From positions 54,163 through 118,162 of the forward strand of contig DASRFR010000013.1 in the NCBI GenBank assembly GCA_035651455.1: DNA of 64,000 nucleotides, in the 5' to 3' direction. Numbering within the stretch: position 1 is the stretch's first letter; every line of letters starts with the position of its first letter. This document shows positions 44,341 through 54,145 of this stretch, one piece after another. This DNA is from DASRFR01 sp035651455 (lineage in GTDB: Bacteria > Acidobacteriota > Terriglobia > Terriglobales > Acidobacteriaceae). A model generated the notes under the pieces. The model was not told the DNA's origin. It made no database searches and saw nothing but the letters and a program-made list of their open reading frames with translations. The translations under genes and the position numbers were made by a program.

Positions 44341-45081
44341 ATGAACATGAACACGAACCCCCAAAACCCTATGGATAACGCCTTGGGCAGCGCCCTTGCC
44401 CCTATACCTCCGGTCAAAAAAGCAGTGCCACGAGCCGCGCTTGTGGATTTGCAGGAGCCGATTAAATCCACCCTAGTCGACTGCTTTCGCCAGTTCGCCA
44501 TTGAAACTGTGGTCATGAATGGCAACTCGGCCGATCGCCTGCGCAAAGAGAAATTCGAGGCTTGCATCATGAAGCTGGACCCTGGAGCCGAAGCCTGCAT
44601 GGAAGCGGCCAGGACTTCAGCGTCCAATAGCCGCATCGTGATGTACGGGATTGGCGGCAGCGCTCAGGATGCCCTTCGCTTTTCGAAGTACGGAGTCAAC
44701 GCCATCTTCCACGAACCGCTGGAGCGCCAGGCGGCGCTGAAACTGGTGCGGGCGACGCGGATGCTGGTGTCCCACGAATTCCGGCGTTACGTGCGCATTC
44801 CGGTGATGACGGAAGTTAACATCGTTTCCGGCGATGGACGGCGCTTTACCGCAACCAGCCTCGAGGTCAGCTCGGGCGGAATGTCGTTGAAGACGCCTGA
44901 AGATCTCACGGTCGGCCATTCCGTGGAAGTCTCGTTCGCATTGCTGACGCTCCCCCGCATCTGGATTCGAGGCAACGTGAGCTGGAAAAAATCCAAAGGC
45001 TCAATTGGCGTGAAGTTCGAGCTTTCCGATAACCGGCGGGCGCGTTTGAAAGAGTGGATCGACGCGTTTGTGGAAGCGTAA
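44341..45081 (+). CDS. PilZ-domain protein with a receiver-like N-terminus
   Basis: A 246-residue protein. The N-terminal ~115 residues resemble a degenerate response-regulator fold (KEKFEACIMKLDPGAEACMEAARTS, then IVMYGIGGSAQDALRFSKYGVNAIFHEPLERQAALKLVR) without an obvious phosphoacceptor set. The C-terminal PilZ domain has the c-di-GMP motifs RRYVRIPV (Arg pair) and EVSSGGMSL (D/N-x-S-x-x-G type). It probably reads c-di-GMP; the effector is unknown. ATG 44341 is used; a longer frame from 44215 lacks support. Monocistronic, 210 bp after fabF. Confidence 0.82.
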   Translation: MNMNTNPQNPMDNALGSALAPIPPVKKAVPRAALVDLQEPIKSTLVDCFRQFAIETVVMNGNSADRLRKEKFEACIMKLDPGAEACMEAARTSASNSRIVMYGIGGSAQDALRFSKYGVNAIFHEPLERQAALKLVRATRMLVSHEFRRYVRIPVMTEVNIVSGDGRRFTATSLEVSSGGMSLKTPEDLTVGHSVEVSFALLTLPRIWIRGNVSWKKSKGSIGVKFELSDNRRARLKEWIDAFVEA

Positions 45082-45228
45082 GGCAGCACAACGCCCCGAG
45101 GTTGCCAACCACGAGCTCTTACATGCGCCCTCCATGATTTCCCGTAACTCTGCCAATAGCGTCCTTGACTTGTAACCCGCCGAAACGCCAAGCCTGTCCG
45201 CGAAAGCCGAGCCCCTTACAATGTGAAC

Positions 45229-45996
45229 ATGGCGGCACCGCCAATCCCTAGCGATGGAATCGAGAACTCGGTTGCTCCCGCGCGGTTCACGCTACGACAG
45301 CGGATCGCGCTATTTGCGATTTCCTGGGTTGGATACCTGGCCATTCGCCTGATCGGCCCAACACTGCGCTTCTCGGTCTCGTTCGAAGAGGGCGGCCCAT
45401 CTGGCCTTGAAGAACGGCCGCTGGTCTATTCGTTCTGGCACCGCTGCGTATTTCCCGCCGCATATCTCTGGAGAAATCTCAACATTCGGGTGATGACCAG
45501 CCAAAGCTTCGATGGCGAGTACATTGCGAGAATCATCCAGAAGTTCGGGTTCGTGCCAGTGAGGGGGTCGAGCAATCGTGGTGCGGTTCGGGCGCTTCTC
45601 GGCATGCGTCGGGAGGTGGAGCAAGGATGGACAGTGGCCTTTACCATTGACGGTCCACGCGGTCCGCGCTACGTCGCTAAGCCGGGACCAGTGTTGCTGT
45701 CGCGCGCCAGCGGCGTGCCCATGTGTGCTTTCCACATTGCACTGCAAGACGCCTGGATCCTCAATACCTGGGATGAATTCATGATCCCCAAGCCCTTTGC
45801 GCGCGCGCTGATGCGCGTTGCCGCGCGCATTCCGGTTCCCGCTGAGAGCAACGACACGGAGATGGAGCGTTACCATGCCCAGTTGCAGGCTGCGCTTGAG
45901 CGGGTCCGGCAGTTCGCGGAAGAGAATGTACCGCGCGTGGGAAGCACCGAGTTCCCGCTCTTTGGGCGCAAAGCTGCCGGCATTGACAACCCCTGA
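45229..45996 (+). CDS. DUF374 lysophospholipid acyltransferase-like protein
   Basis: A 255-residue protein of the DUF374 family, related to lysophospholipid/LpxL acyltransferases. Conserved features are PLVYSFWHRCVFPAAYL (HxxxxD replaced by H-R-C), FVPVRGSSNRGAVRALLGM and FTIDGPRGPRYVAKPGPVLLSRASG. The first helix (FAISWVGYLAIRLIGPT) should anchor it to the inner membrane. ATG 45229 and GTG 45223 are both possible. Probable role in lipid A or phospholipid acylation, by family. Confidence 0.82.
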   Translation: MAAPPIPSDGIENSVAPARFTLRQRIALFAISWVGYLAIRLIGPTLRFSVSFEEGGPSGLEERPLVYSFWHRCVFPAAYLWRNLNIRVMTSQSFDGEYIARIIQKFGFVPVRGSSNRGAVRALLGMRREVEQGWTVAFTIDGPRGPRYVAKPGPVLLSRASGVPMCAFHIALQDAWILNTWDEFMIPKPFARALMRVAARIPVPAESNDTEMERYHAQLQAALERVRQFAEENVPRVGSTEFPLFGRKAAGIDNP

Positions 45997-46039
45997 TGGT
46001 ACAGATACAGTCTTCCCACCTGTTTTATCGTTCATTGAA

Positions 46040-46215
46040 ATATCTTTGGTTCGCGCGCTCATCTCTCGTGAGATGTGGAAGCGGGTGGAAATCCCGCGCT
46101 GCCGCGCAACTGTAAGCGAGGAAATCGCAGCTGACCACTGAGGCAGGATGCCTTGGGAAGAGCGGCTGTAGTAGTCGGACCCAGTCCTTACTCGCAAGCC
46201 AGGAGACCCGCGCGA
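46040..46215 (+). promoter_or_regulatory. Cobalamin riboswitch
   Basis: The classic B12 element is visible: AAATCCCGCGCTGCCGCGCAACTGTAAGC-type core (46089-46117) and the B12 box AAGCCAGGAGACC at 46196-46208, with paired CGGG/CCCG stems around. It lies 42-50 nt upstream of the btuB-like gene. Binding of adenosylcobalamin should reduce its translation or elongation. Confidence 0.93.
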
Positions 46216-46256
46216 ACCGCAACCCCGGCCCCCTTTCGCGTGTAAAGGAGAATGGC

Positions 46257-48443
46257 ATGCGTTCGCTTCTGCTTCGGTTTCTTGTAATCACTGTTACCAC
46301 TACCGCTTTCGCGGTAGATCTCAAAATCAAAGTTATTGATCCGCAGTCCACGCCGCTGTCCGGCGCGCAAGTAACCCTGCTGCAGTCGACATCGAACCCG
46401 CTTCAGGTAAAGACAACTTCGGGCGAAGGACTTGCGGTTTTCACCAATATTCCGGCTGCTAAATACACGGTTCGCGTGCTGGCGGCGGGATTCGCGCCCC
46501 AACAAGCCGAAGCTGGCAATGATAACGAAGTCCTCACCGTTTCTTTAAAAGTTGCAGGGCCAATGGAGTCGGTCGTAGTGACAGCAACGCGCTCCCCGGC
46601 TCCGGAGATCGAAACGGGCGCCAGCGTGTCGAGCCTGAACTCTGCCCAGCTGGAAACGATGCAACCGGTCGCGGCTTCGGACGCGATCCGCTTTTTGCCG
46701 GGGGCCGTCGTGAATACCGCAGGCCAGCGTGGAGGCTTGGCCTCGTTGTTCGTGCGAGGCGGCGATTCTCGATACAACAAGGTACTGATCGACGACGTGC
46801 CCGCCAATGAACCGGGCGGCACGTTTGACTTCGGCGTAGTGCCGATGACGGAAACGGATCGCCTGGAGTTCGTGCGTGGGGCGCAGAGCGCGCTCTATGG
46901 ATCAGACGCCATGACCAGCGTGGTACAGGTGTTTACCGCCACCGGAAGCACGCGCACCCCGGAGCTGACCCTGGGCGCCGATGGCGGAAATCTGTTTACC
47001 GCGCACGGATATCTGAACCTGGCGGGAGTTCGAGGTCCATTCGACTACAACGTCTTTGGCGATCAGTTCAATACCACTGGACAGGGAATCAACGACGACT
47101 ACTCGAATTCGCTGCAAGGCGCAAACATCGGAGTGAAAATAAGCGATCGCGCTCTGTTCCGTTTCCGCGCACGTCATTACAACAGCCGAAGCGGAGTCCA
47201 GAACGAGTGGAACTTCAATGGCCAGCCTCTCATCCCTCCCGACAGGGAACAGCGAGCGCGGCAGAACAACACATTGGCAAGCGCCCAGCTGGCGATCGCT
47301 GGGCCGTCGCGCTGGCAGCATCGATTAACCGGCTTCGAGTACAACCATCGCACTCTGAACGAAGATGACGTGATGGAGCCCGAACGGGTGTCGCCTGCCT
47401 TCGGCAACATCGATTTTCCCTTTCACTCGATTGCCGATATCAACCGGGCCGGTTTCGAATATCAGGGCGATTACGCCGAGCGCACCTGGGCTCAAACCAC
47501 CGTCGGATACCAGTTTGAAGATGAGAACGGCTTTGTGGGTGATCTGGATTCGCCTCCCATCACTCACGGCTTGCGCCTGAACCACGCGTTTTATGCGCAA
47601 CAGTCGCTGGTGCTGGGACGTCTCTCAGTGCTCGCCGGAGCGCGCTTCGTGCACAACCAGACGTTCGGCAACAAGGGAGTGCCACGAGTGGCGCTTACTT
47701 ACGGGCTGCTCAGGGGTGGCGCGATCTTTTCAGGAACACGCCTGCGCTTCTCCTATGCGACCGGAATCAAGGAGCCCCGTTTTGAGGAGACTTTCGCGAG
47801 CGGTCCATTTATCGTTCCCAATCTCAACTTAAAAGCGGAGGAGAATCGCGCCTTCGAAACCGGGTTCGAGCAGAGCCTTTTCGGCGGCAAATTCGCACTT
47901 TCAGCACTGTACTTCAACAATCAATTTCGCAACCAGATCGACTTCCAAACTCTGGATCCGACGACCTTCGTCGGGCAGTACGTGAACGTCGATCGATCCA
48001 TGGCTCACGGAGCGGAACTGGAGTTGAAGGGACAATTGACAAGCCGACTGTCGCTGGATGGCGGTTATAACTACACGTCAACGCAAATATTGGCAGCCCC
48101 GTTCGCCACCGACGCGCTGCACGCGGCGGGCGCTCCCCTGTTGAGACGTCCGCGGCACTCCGGCAGCCTCTTACTCGATTATGTGACTCGGCGATGGGGA
48201 GCAAACCTGGGTGGAAGCTTTGTAGGACGGCGCGCGGACTCGGACTTTTTGGGGTTTGGCATCACGCATGCCGCCGGGTACGCACGCGTGGATCTGGGTG
48301 GCTGGTGCGCAATCAATTCCCGAATCAGCGCCTACTTGAGCGTGGAAAATGCATTGAACAAACATTACGAAGAGGTGGTCGGGTTTCCCGCGCTGCGGTC
48401 GAATTTTCGCGCCGGACTGCGGTTCAGAATCGGCGGAGAATAA
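46257..48443 (+). CDS. btuB: Cobalamin TonB-dependent receptor (BtuB-like)
   Basis: Outer-membrane receptor for vitamin B12 or related corrinoids, energised by TonB. 728 residues. Signal peptide to ~20, then a carboxypeptidase-regulatory-like domain (~25-100, VDLKIKVIDPQSTPLSGAQVTLLQ), not seen in E. coli BtuB. The plug starts at ESVVVTATRSPAPEIETGAS and includes LFVRGGDSRYNKVLIDDVPAN and EFVRGAQSALYGSDAM. The barrel ends in FRAGLRFRIGGE. The cobalamin riboswitch directly upstream fixes the substrate class. AAGGAG precedes the ATG at 46257. Confidence 0.93.
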   Translation: MRSLLLRFLVITVTTTAFAVDLKIKVIDPQSTPLSGAQVTLLQSTSNPLQVKTTSGEGLAVFTNIPAAKYTVRVLAAGFAPQQAEAGNDNEVLTVSLKVAGPMESVVVTATRSPAPEIETGASVSSLNSAQLETMQPVAASDAIRFLPGAVVNTAGQRGGLASLFVRGGDSRYNKVLIDDVPANEPGGTFDFGVVPMTETDRLEFVRGAQSALYGSDAMTSVVQVFTATGSTRTPELTLGADGGNLFTAHGYLNLAGVRGPFDYNVFGDQFNTTGQGINDDYSNSLQGANIGVKISDRALFRFRARHYNSRSGVQNEWNFNGQPLIPPDREQRARQNNTLASAQLAIAGPSRWQHRLTGFEYNHRTLNEDDVMEPERVSPAFGNIDFPFHSIADINRAGFEYQGDYAERTWAQTTVGYQFEDENGFVGDLDSPPITHGLRLNHAFYAQQSLVLGRLSVLAGARFVHNQTFGNKGVPRVALTYGLLRGGAIFSGTRLRFSYATGIKEPRFEETFASGPFIVPNLNLKAEENRAFETGFEQSLFGGKFALSALYFNNQFRNQIDFQTLDPTTFVGQYVNVDRSMAHGAELELKGQLTSRLSLDGGYNYTSTQILAAPFATDALHAAGAPLLRRPRHSGSLLLDYVTRRWGANLGGSFVGRRADSDFLGFGITHAAGYARVDLGGWCAINSRISAYLSVENALNKHYEEVVGFPALRSNFRAGLRFRIGGE

Positions 48444-48594
48444 AGGCACGCAACCAACCAGCGTTGAACCCTGAGCCGGCATGACCCAAGTGCGGATGGC
48501 AGCGGGATGCATAGCCCTTTCGTGGATTGTCGAAGGGAATTGGGTGCTGTACGATATCAGGAAATAAGTCTTGGGAGCCCACGGCATCTCCTCC

Positions 48595-49356
48595 ATGGCC
48601 AGTGATCGGCGACTACGGGAAGAAATTGTCCGCTACGGCGCGATGCTGCACCAGCGCGGGTTTGTGGCTGCGACCGACGGGAATCTTTCGGCCCGGTTGG
48701 ACAATCGCCGCATCCTGGTTACGCCCACGTCGATGAGCAAGGGCATGATGCAGCCCCCCGACATGGTCATCGTGGACATGGAGGGACGCCGATTGAGGGG
48801 CCGCCGCGACGTTTCCAGTGAAATTGGCATGCACTTGCTGATTTACCGGCTGAGGCCGGATGTCAAAGGGATTGTGCATGCCCATCCCCCGACAGCAACC
48901 GGCTTCGCAGCCTGTGGCGTGGCACTGACCGAGCCGCTGGTGTGCGAAGTGGTGATTGGCCTGGGCTGTATTCCGCTGGCGCGCTATGGCACACCGGGAA
49001 CGCGCGAATTGACGGAAGCATTGGAACCGCTGGTGCCCCAATACGACGCAATCCTGATGAAGAACCATGGCGTGGTCGCTTATGGTGCGGACCTGCAAAC
49101 CGCGTACATGAAAATGGAAACCGTGGAGCACTTCGCCAAGATCGCCCTCGTCGCGAAACTGCTAGGCCATGAAGAGCCGCTGAAGGATCAGGATCTGGAG
49201 AAACTGCTGGCGGCGCGAAACAAGTACCAGGGCGCAAAGTCGGCGGCACCCATGCCGCTGATCGGGACGAATGGCAACGGCAAGAGCCGGCAGCCCGCTA
49301 CAAGGGCCGGCGAGCAAGGCGTCCCGGCAACCCGCGTGAAGGTGGGAGCCCGATAG
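48595..49356 (+). CDS. Class II aldolase/adducin family protein
   Basis: Zinc-dependent aldolase or epimerase of the fuculose-1-phosphate aldolase/ribulose-5-P 4-epimerase group. Zinc ligands are in GIVHAHPPTATGFA (two His) and MKNHGVVAYG (third His), with the acidic Glu in VSSEIGMH. The last ~50 residues are a poorly conserved Ala/Gly/Asn tail. ATG 48595 is preferred; TTG 48571 is possible. Its neighbour across 160 bp is a DeoR regulator of an amino-sugar locus, so involvement in sugar catabolism is plausible but not shown. Confidence 0.88.
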   Translation: MASDRRLREEIVRYGAMLHQRGFVAATDGNLSARLDNRRILVTPTSMSKGMMQPPDMVIVDMEGRRLRGRRDVSSEIGMHLLIYRLRPDVKGIVHAHPPTATGFAACGVALTEPLVCEVVIGLGCIPLARYGTPGTRELTEALEPLVPQYDAILMKNHGVVAYGADLQTAYMKMETVEHFAKIALVAKLLGHEEPLKDQDLEKLLAARNKYQGAKSAAPMPLIGTNGNGKSRQPATRAGEQGVPATRVKVGAR

Positions 49357-49516
49357 CGCCTGGGCAGACCGTCCAATATTCCCTGTATAGATAAATTCTG
49401 CTGGCACGGCCACGCCGATCAAGAACCCCCCCGGCGCACTCAGGCTGCGTCCACACCGGGCTTACCTTTTCTTCCGAATGATTTGCGGCGATTTCGGCGG
49501 GCAACTCTCGTTTCGA

Positions 49517-50278
49517 TTAGACCAGCGTTACGGCGATACCCGCACTGCGCAATGCAGTGAGATCCGACTTCCGGATGCTGCGATCCGTGATGACACTCTG
49601 GACCGCGGAGGTGGGAGCAATGGTGGAAAGACTTCGCCGGCCAAACTTGCTGGAATCGCAAACGGCGACGGCCACGCGGGCAACGTCCATCATCGCCCGA
49701 TTCACTTTCGCTTCGAGCAGATTCGGCGTGCTCAAGCCGTAGTGTACGTCGAAACCGTCCACGCCAAGAAAGAGAATGTCGCCGTTCAGACCATGTAGCG
49801 TCTCTTCGGCAATGGGGCCGACCAGAGAGAATGAGTTTTTGCGCAGAGTCCCGCCTGTGAGGATCACTTCGAGGGTGGACCCGGCGAGTTCGGCGGCAAT
49901 GTTCACGGCGTTCGTCACCACGGTAAGGTTCACGAACGCCCGCAATGCACGGGCAATCGCGGTGGTCGTGGTACCAGAGTCCAGAATCACAACCTGGCCT
50001 TCTTTCACCATGCGGGTTGCCGCCTCCGCAATCTTCAACTTTTCTTTTCGGTGAAGTTTCTCTTTTTCCCGCAGGCTGGGATCTTCAAGGGCGCTTTCCT
50101 GAGCCGGCAATGCGCCGCCGTGTGTGCGATGCACCCGTCCCTGGGCGTGCAGAATCTCCAAATCTTTGCGGACGGTGACCTGGGAAGTGCGGAAGTGCCG
50201 GGCGAGATCAACGACCAGCACCCGGCCATCGCGCTCCAGAATGTCCAGGATGGCTCTACGACGTTCTTCGTTCAGCAC
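49517..50278 (-). CDS. DeoR-family sugar regulator (AgaR-like)
   Basis: Transcriptional repressor. The 253 residues show an N-terminal DeoR HTH (ERRRAILDILERDGRVLVVDLARHFRTSQVTVRKDLEILHAQGRVHRTHGGA) and a C-terminal sugar-phosphate sensor (LDSGTTTTAIARAL, NAVNIAAELAG, GGTLRKNSFSLVGP). It is divergent from the TonB-dependent receptor with 236 bp between, which contain the phased operator at 50449-50484. With AgaS downstream in the same locus, GalNAc-6-P or GalN-6-P is the likely ligand; this is inference. Confidence 0.9.
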   Translation of the reverse strand: MLNEERRRAILDILERDGRVLVVDLARHFRTSQVTVRKDLEILHAQGRVHRTHGGALPAQESALEDPSLREKEKLHRKEKLKIAEAATRMVKEGQVVILDSGTTTTAIARALRAFVNLTVVTNAVNIAAELAGSTLEVILTGGTLRKNSFSLVGPIAEETLHGLNGDILFLGVDGFDVHYGLSTPNLLEAKVNRAMMDVARVAVAVCDSSKFGRRSLSTIAPTSAVQSVITDRSIRKSDLTALRSAGIAVTLV

Positions 50279-50430
50279 GGGCTTGTTTGCATCCGGCTAC
50301 AAATGCACGTGCGCAAAGGTTGCATGTAGCCCTGACCTTCCCTTGTATCCCCGCGGTTTGAATTTGTCCACGAAATTGCAGGCGGGACCTTGCCGTAGGA
50401 GTGGGGGATCGTGGGAGGCGGATTTTATAC

Positions 50431-50484
50431 TTGACAGAAGTTTGGGATCGAAAGTAAAAGTATCAAAACGAAAGCAAACGAAAT
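50431..50484 (+). promoter_or_regulatory. Predicted promoter and phased DeoR/AgaR-type operator
   Basis: A -35-like TTGACA lies at 50431-50436, with a poor -10-like sequence 17-18 bp on. Overlapping and following it are repeats beginning CGAAAG at 50449, CGAAAG at 50469 and CGAAAT at 50479, i.e. spaced 20 and 10 bp. A degenerate unit fills 50459, so the unit is 10 bp (CGAAAGNAAA). AgaR, GlpR and related DeoR proteins bind such CTTTCG/TTTCG repeats. The divergent regulator and receptor genes support a shared control region. Confidence 0.7.
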
Positions 50485-50514
50485 AACCGCCATCTTCGCT
50501 CCCCGGAGGTCGCC

Positions 50515-53500
50515 ATGGAGTTCACGGGCTTGAACTCAAGGATGTCTCGTCGTTACGTGCCTCTTCTCTCTTGCCTGGTTCTTTTGGCTTCCTACTTGGC
50601 CGGGCAGGCCAGTTACCAAGCGCAGATTCGTGGGACGGTAAGTGATGCCACCGGAGCTGTCCTGCCGAATGCGACGGTGACGATCACTGACGTCGGCACC
50701 AATATCTCACAGACCACCAACACAGACCGCATGGGCGCGTACATCCTGCGCGCACTCCGCCCATCGACGTATACGGTTAACGTGAGAGCTGCCGGCTTCC
50801 AGGCGATGGAGCAGAACAACGTGGTGCTGGCGGTCGACCAGGAGACGAGTCTGAACTTCAAACTGCGTCCAGCTGGAACTGCCACCGAAGTCGTAGTCAC
50901 CGAAGCGGCGCCGCTGCTGGATACGCAGACTTCTGCCCTGGGCACGGACGTTACGAATGAGTACGTGAAGGAAATTCCGCTGCTGAACCGAAACTTCTTC
51001 GGCCTGGTGTTTCTGAATGCGGGGGTGAGCGAGACAGCGGGATCGGGAACTGCGGACAACTATCCAGCCGGCACAAACTTTGTGTCTAACGGACAGCGCA
51101 ACGCTACCGCCGAAGTGCGCATGGATGGATCTTTAATCAGTGCTCCGGAAGAGGGGGAAGGCGGGAATTCCAATATTTTCTACGAGCCGTCAGTCGAAGC
51201 TGTGCAGGAATTCAAGGTTCAGAACAATGCCTTCTCCGCTGAATTCGGCAGCAATGGCGGCACCGTCGTCAACATGGCCTTAAAGAGCGGTACCAACGCA
51301 TTTCACGGGAGTGGATGGTGGTTCGGACAGCGTGATGTGCTGGACGCTAACGACTTCTTCAGCAATCAAGCGGGACTTCCCAAGCCCTCGCATTCGCGTG
51401 ACCAGTACGGCTTCTCGCTCGGCGGTCCCATCCGTAAGAATCGCACCTTCTTCTTCCTCGACATGGAACGGATTGTCGAAACCAATCCCATCAACATTGT
51501 TGGGACGGTGCCTACAGTGGCGGAGCGAAAGGGAGACTTCTCCAACGCGCTGATTACGGATCCCAATACTGGCGAAGTAGTGCCGAACCTGATTTTCAAT
51601 CCGTTCACCCTGGACAGCAATGGCAACCGGACTCCGTTTACCGGCAATAAAATTCCGCAAAGCATGTGGGACAAGGTGGGAGAAAACGTTCTGAATCTGT
51701 ATCCGCTGCCGAATCAGCCGGGCACTGCGGACGGCACCAACAACTTCCGAGCGAACACCAATCTGGCGAACAAGGGCCTGCAATTCGATATCAAAGTGGA
51801 CGAGCAGCTTTCGAACAAGACGCACCTGGCGGCGCGCTATAGTCACGCTCACTCGTCCCAGAGCGCGCCAACCGTTTTGGCCGACGGCTTATACAACGAT
51901 GGCATTAACTACATCACCAGCGTAAACAACGGCGGGCTGCAATTCGACTGGAACTTGCGCCCCACGTTGCTGGCCACAGCGCGTTTGTCAGTCGATCAGG
52001 TGCATGCCCCGGGATTTACCAAGTACCCAAGCGCAACCTCGGCCGGGTTTCCGTCGATCCTGGACACGGCGAACGGTATTGCGAGAATGCCGGCGATCAT
52101 CGTGGATTCACCATGGAGTTCGATCTACGACCAGTGTTGCGTCGACACCAAGCTCGATCACATGCTGTATTCCTATTCATCCGCGCTGGCGTGGGCAAAA
52201 GGCAAGCACAACATAAAATTCGGCTTCGAACAACGACAGTTCTTCAATAACTTCCAGGAACCGAACTACGCCAGCGGTTATTTCCATTTTGCGCAAACGG
52301 TAACCGAAAACATCATCGGTAATTTCGATCCGACCCAGGGAAATCCATTTGCCGACATCCTGCTGGGCATTGGCGACTACGGAGGCATCGGGATCGATCC
52401 CATGGCTTTGAATAAATCCAAGGAAACTTCGTTCTATGTGCAGGATGATTGGCGGCTCACGCCCAAGCTAACGCTGAACCTGGGCTTGCGTTACGAGTGG
52501 AGCACTCCTTACACGGAGCGGTTCAATCACGTGCAGTTCAGTGACTTCAGCGGCGACAGCGGGGTCACCCTCGACCTGAGCAGCGGCGATCCCAACCTGC
52601 AGGCCCTGGGTCTCGGGCCTACCAAAATAAAAGGCATTACCCAATTCCCGAATTCGTCGATGCGGCATGTCCCCGTGGATCGCAACAACTGGGCGCCGCG
52701 CGTAGGCTTCGCTTATCAACTCACGCCCAACACCGTGCTACGCGGCGGAGCGGGCGTGTATTACGGAATGAACGTGGCCACCAACTTCCAGTTTGTGGGA
52801 ACGGCGTTCCGCAAGGATGGAAACGTTTACTTCACGAAAGACAATTTCCAAACCCAATATGCAACGCTGGAGAATCCATTTCCGGCCGGTTTGCCGGCGC
52901 CACAGGGCACAAAATATGGCGCGCTCGCGGAGTGGGGCTTTGCCAATCAAAACGATTTGGGCACCAGCGAGGCACGCAACGCGGAGATCTACCAGTGGAG
53001 CCTGGGAGTGCAGCGGCTGCTGCCCGGGCAACTAGTAGTTTCCGTGGACTACTCCGCCAATCGGAGCACGCATCTGCCCTGGGGCGGGGCGGCGGGAGCG
53101 ACTACGCGTAATCGTGATTTCATTCCTTCAGCCTTGCGTCGCCAGTTCAACCAGGACGGGCAATGCAACTCGGACGGGACCGTCAACTTCAGCCAGTTGT
53201 ACAGCTACAACAATCTGCACTGCCTGGTGCCGAATCCTTTCTTTTCGATGTTCCAGGGACCAAATGCGGTGTTCAACGAGCCCGACTCGCTGTACAACGA
53301 CGCGCAGATCCCGTTGATCAATCTGCTGCGCCCATACCCGCAATTCGACGGCTATTTTGAGGGCCTGCCGCTGTTGATGGCTTCCTCGTTTTACAACGCA
53401 CTGCAAGTCCGGTTTCAGAAGCGGGCGAGCCACTACATTTCGTTTGAAGGTGGGTACACGTTCTCGAAGGCTACGGACAACTCCTCTTCCGGACGCAACG

Positions 53501-54141
53501 CCTGGGTTGGAGGGCTGGTGTTCGATAACCCGCAGGAATTGGACAATCTAAAGGCTGAGCATTCGATCAGCGCGAACGACGCGACTCATCGGCTGGCGAT
53601 GGCGATCATTGCGGAAAGTCCGATCGGGCGCGGCCGGTGGATAGGACGAGACATGAACCGCTTTGTGGATGCGATCGTGGGCGGCTGGACGATGTCGACG
53701 ATTCTGACCTTCCAATCGGGTCAACCGATCGATATCGGCATGTCTCAGCCGACGCTGGACGATGGTAATCAACGGCCCAACGTTATCTGCAATCCCAGCA
53801 GCGGGGTGAGTGCACATCATTCCGCCCTGACGGGTCAGAGCACATTCAATACCAACTGCTTCGCAGATCCGGGGCTGGAGCAGCCGGGCAATGCACCGCG
53901 CTTTTTCTCCAATCTAAGAAGCGACGGCATACACAATGTGGATCTCGCGATTTCGAAGGGATTTGTTCCCCGAGAAGGCATGAGACTGGAGATCCGCGGG
54001 GAGTTTTTCAATTTCTTCAATACTCCGCGCTTTGCTCCTCCAGATGGCCTGTATGGCGATTCGACCTTTGGGCAGATTACCTCCACCCTGCCTGGCAGCA
54101 CCCCGCGCCACGGGCAACTGGGAGTGCGCTTTGAGTTCTAG
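50515..54141 (+). CDS. Large TonB-dependent receptor with carboxypeptidase-regulatory-like domain
   Basis: Outer-membrane receptor of the acidobacterial Oar/SusC-like type, 1208 residues. After the signal peptide (to ~30, VLLASYLAGQ) comes the CarboxypepD_reg domain (~35-120: IRGTVSDATGAVLPNATVTITDVG, GAYILRALRPSTYTVNV), a plug (~125-310: VVVTEAAPLLDTQTSALG, PLLNRNFFGLVFLNAGV) and a long beta-barrel ending LGVRFEF. Without a SusD partner it probably imports oligosaccharides or glycopeptides; the GH-like gene and agaS downstream suggest GalNAc-containing glycans. GGAGG is 6-7 nt before the ATG. Confidence 0.92.
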   Translation: MEFTGLNSRMSRRYVPLLSCLVLLASYLAGQASYQAQIRGTVSDATGAVLPNATVTITDVGTNISQTTNTDRMGAYILRALRPSTYTVNVRAAGFQAMEQNNVVLAVDQETSLNFKLRPAGTATEVVVTEAAPLLDTQTSALGTDVTNEYVKEIPLLNRNFFGLVFLNAGVSETAGSGTADNYPAGTNFVSNGQRNATAEVRMDGSLISAPEEGEGGNSNIFYEPSVEAVQEFKVQNNAFSAEFGSNGGTVVNMALKSGTNAFHGSGWWFGQRDVLDANDFFSNQAGLPKPSHSRDQYGFSLGGPIRKNRTFFFLDMERIVETNPINIVGTVPTVAERKGDFSNALITDPNTGEVVPNLIFNPFTLDSNGNRTPFTGNKIPQSMWDKVGENVLNLYPLPNQPGTADGTNNFRANTNLANKGLQFDIKVDEQLSNKTHLAARYSHAHSSQSAPTVLADGLYNDGINYITSVNNGGLQFDWNLRPTLLATARLSVDQVHAPGFTKYPSATSAGFPSILDTANGIARMPAIIVDSPWSSIYDQCCVDTKLDHMLYSYSSALAWAKGKHNIKFGFEQRQFFNNFQEPNYASGYFHFAQTVTENIIGNFDPTQGNPFADILLGIGDYGGIGIDPMALNKSKETSFYVQDDWRLTPKLTLNLGLRYEWSTPYTERFNHVQFSDFSGDSGVTLDLSSGDPNLQALGLGPTKIKGITQFPNSSMRHVPVDRNNWAPRVGFAYQLTPNTVLRGGAGVYYGMNVATNFQFVGTAFRKDGNVYFTKDNFQTQYATLENPFPAGLPAPQGTKYGALAEWGFANQNDLGTSEARNAEIYQWSLGVQRLLPGQLVVSVDYSANRSTHLPWGGAAGATTRNRDFIPSALRRQFNQDGQCNSDGTVNFSQLYSYNNLHCLVPNPFFSMFQGPNAVFNEPDSLYNDAQIPLINLLRPYPQFDGYFEGLPLLMASSFYNALQVRFQKRASHYISFEGGYTFSKATDNSSSGRNAWVGGLVFDNPQELDNLKAEHSISANDATHRLAMAIIAESPIGRGRWIGRDMNRFVDAIVGGWTMSTILTFQSGQPIDIGMSQPTLDDGNQRPNVICNPSSGVSAHHSALTGQSTFNTNCFADPGLEQPGNAPRFFSNLRSDGIHNVDLAISKGFVPREGMRLEIRGEFFNFFNTPRFAPPDGLYGDSTFGQITSTLPGSTPRHGQLGVRFEF

Positions 54142-54145
54142 TGGT

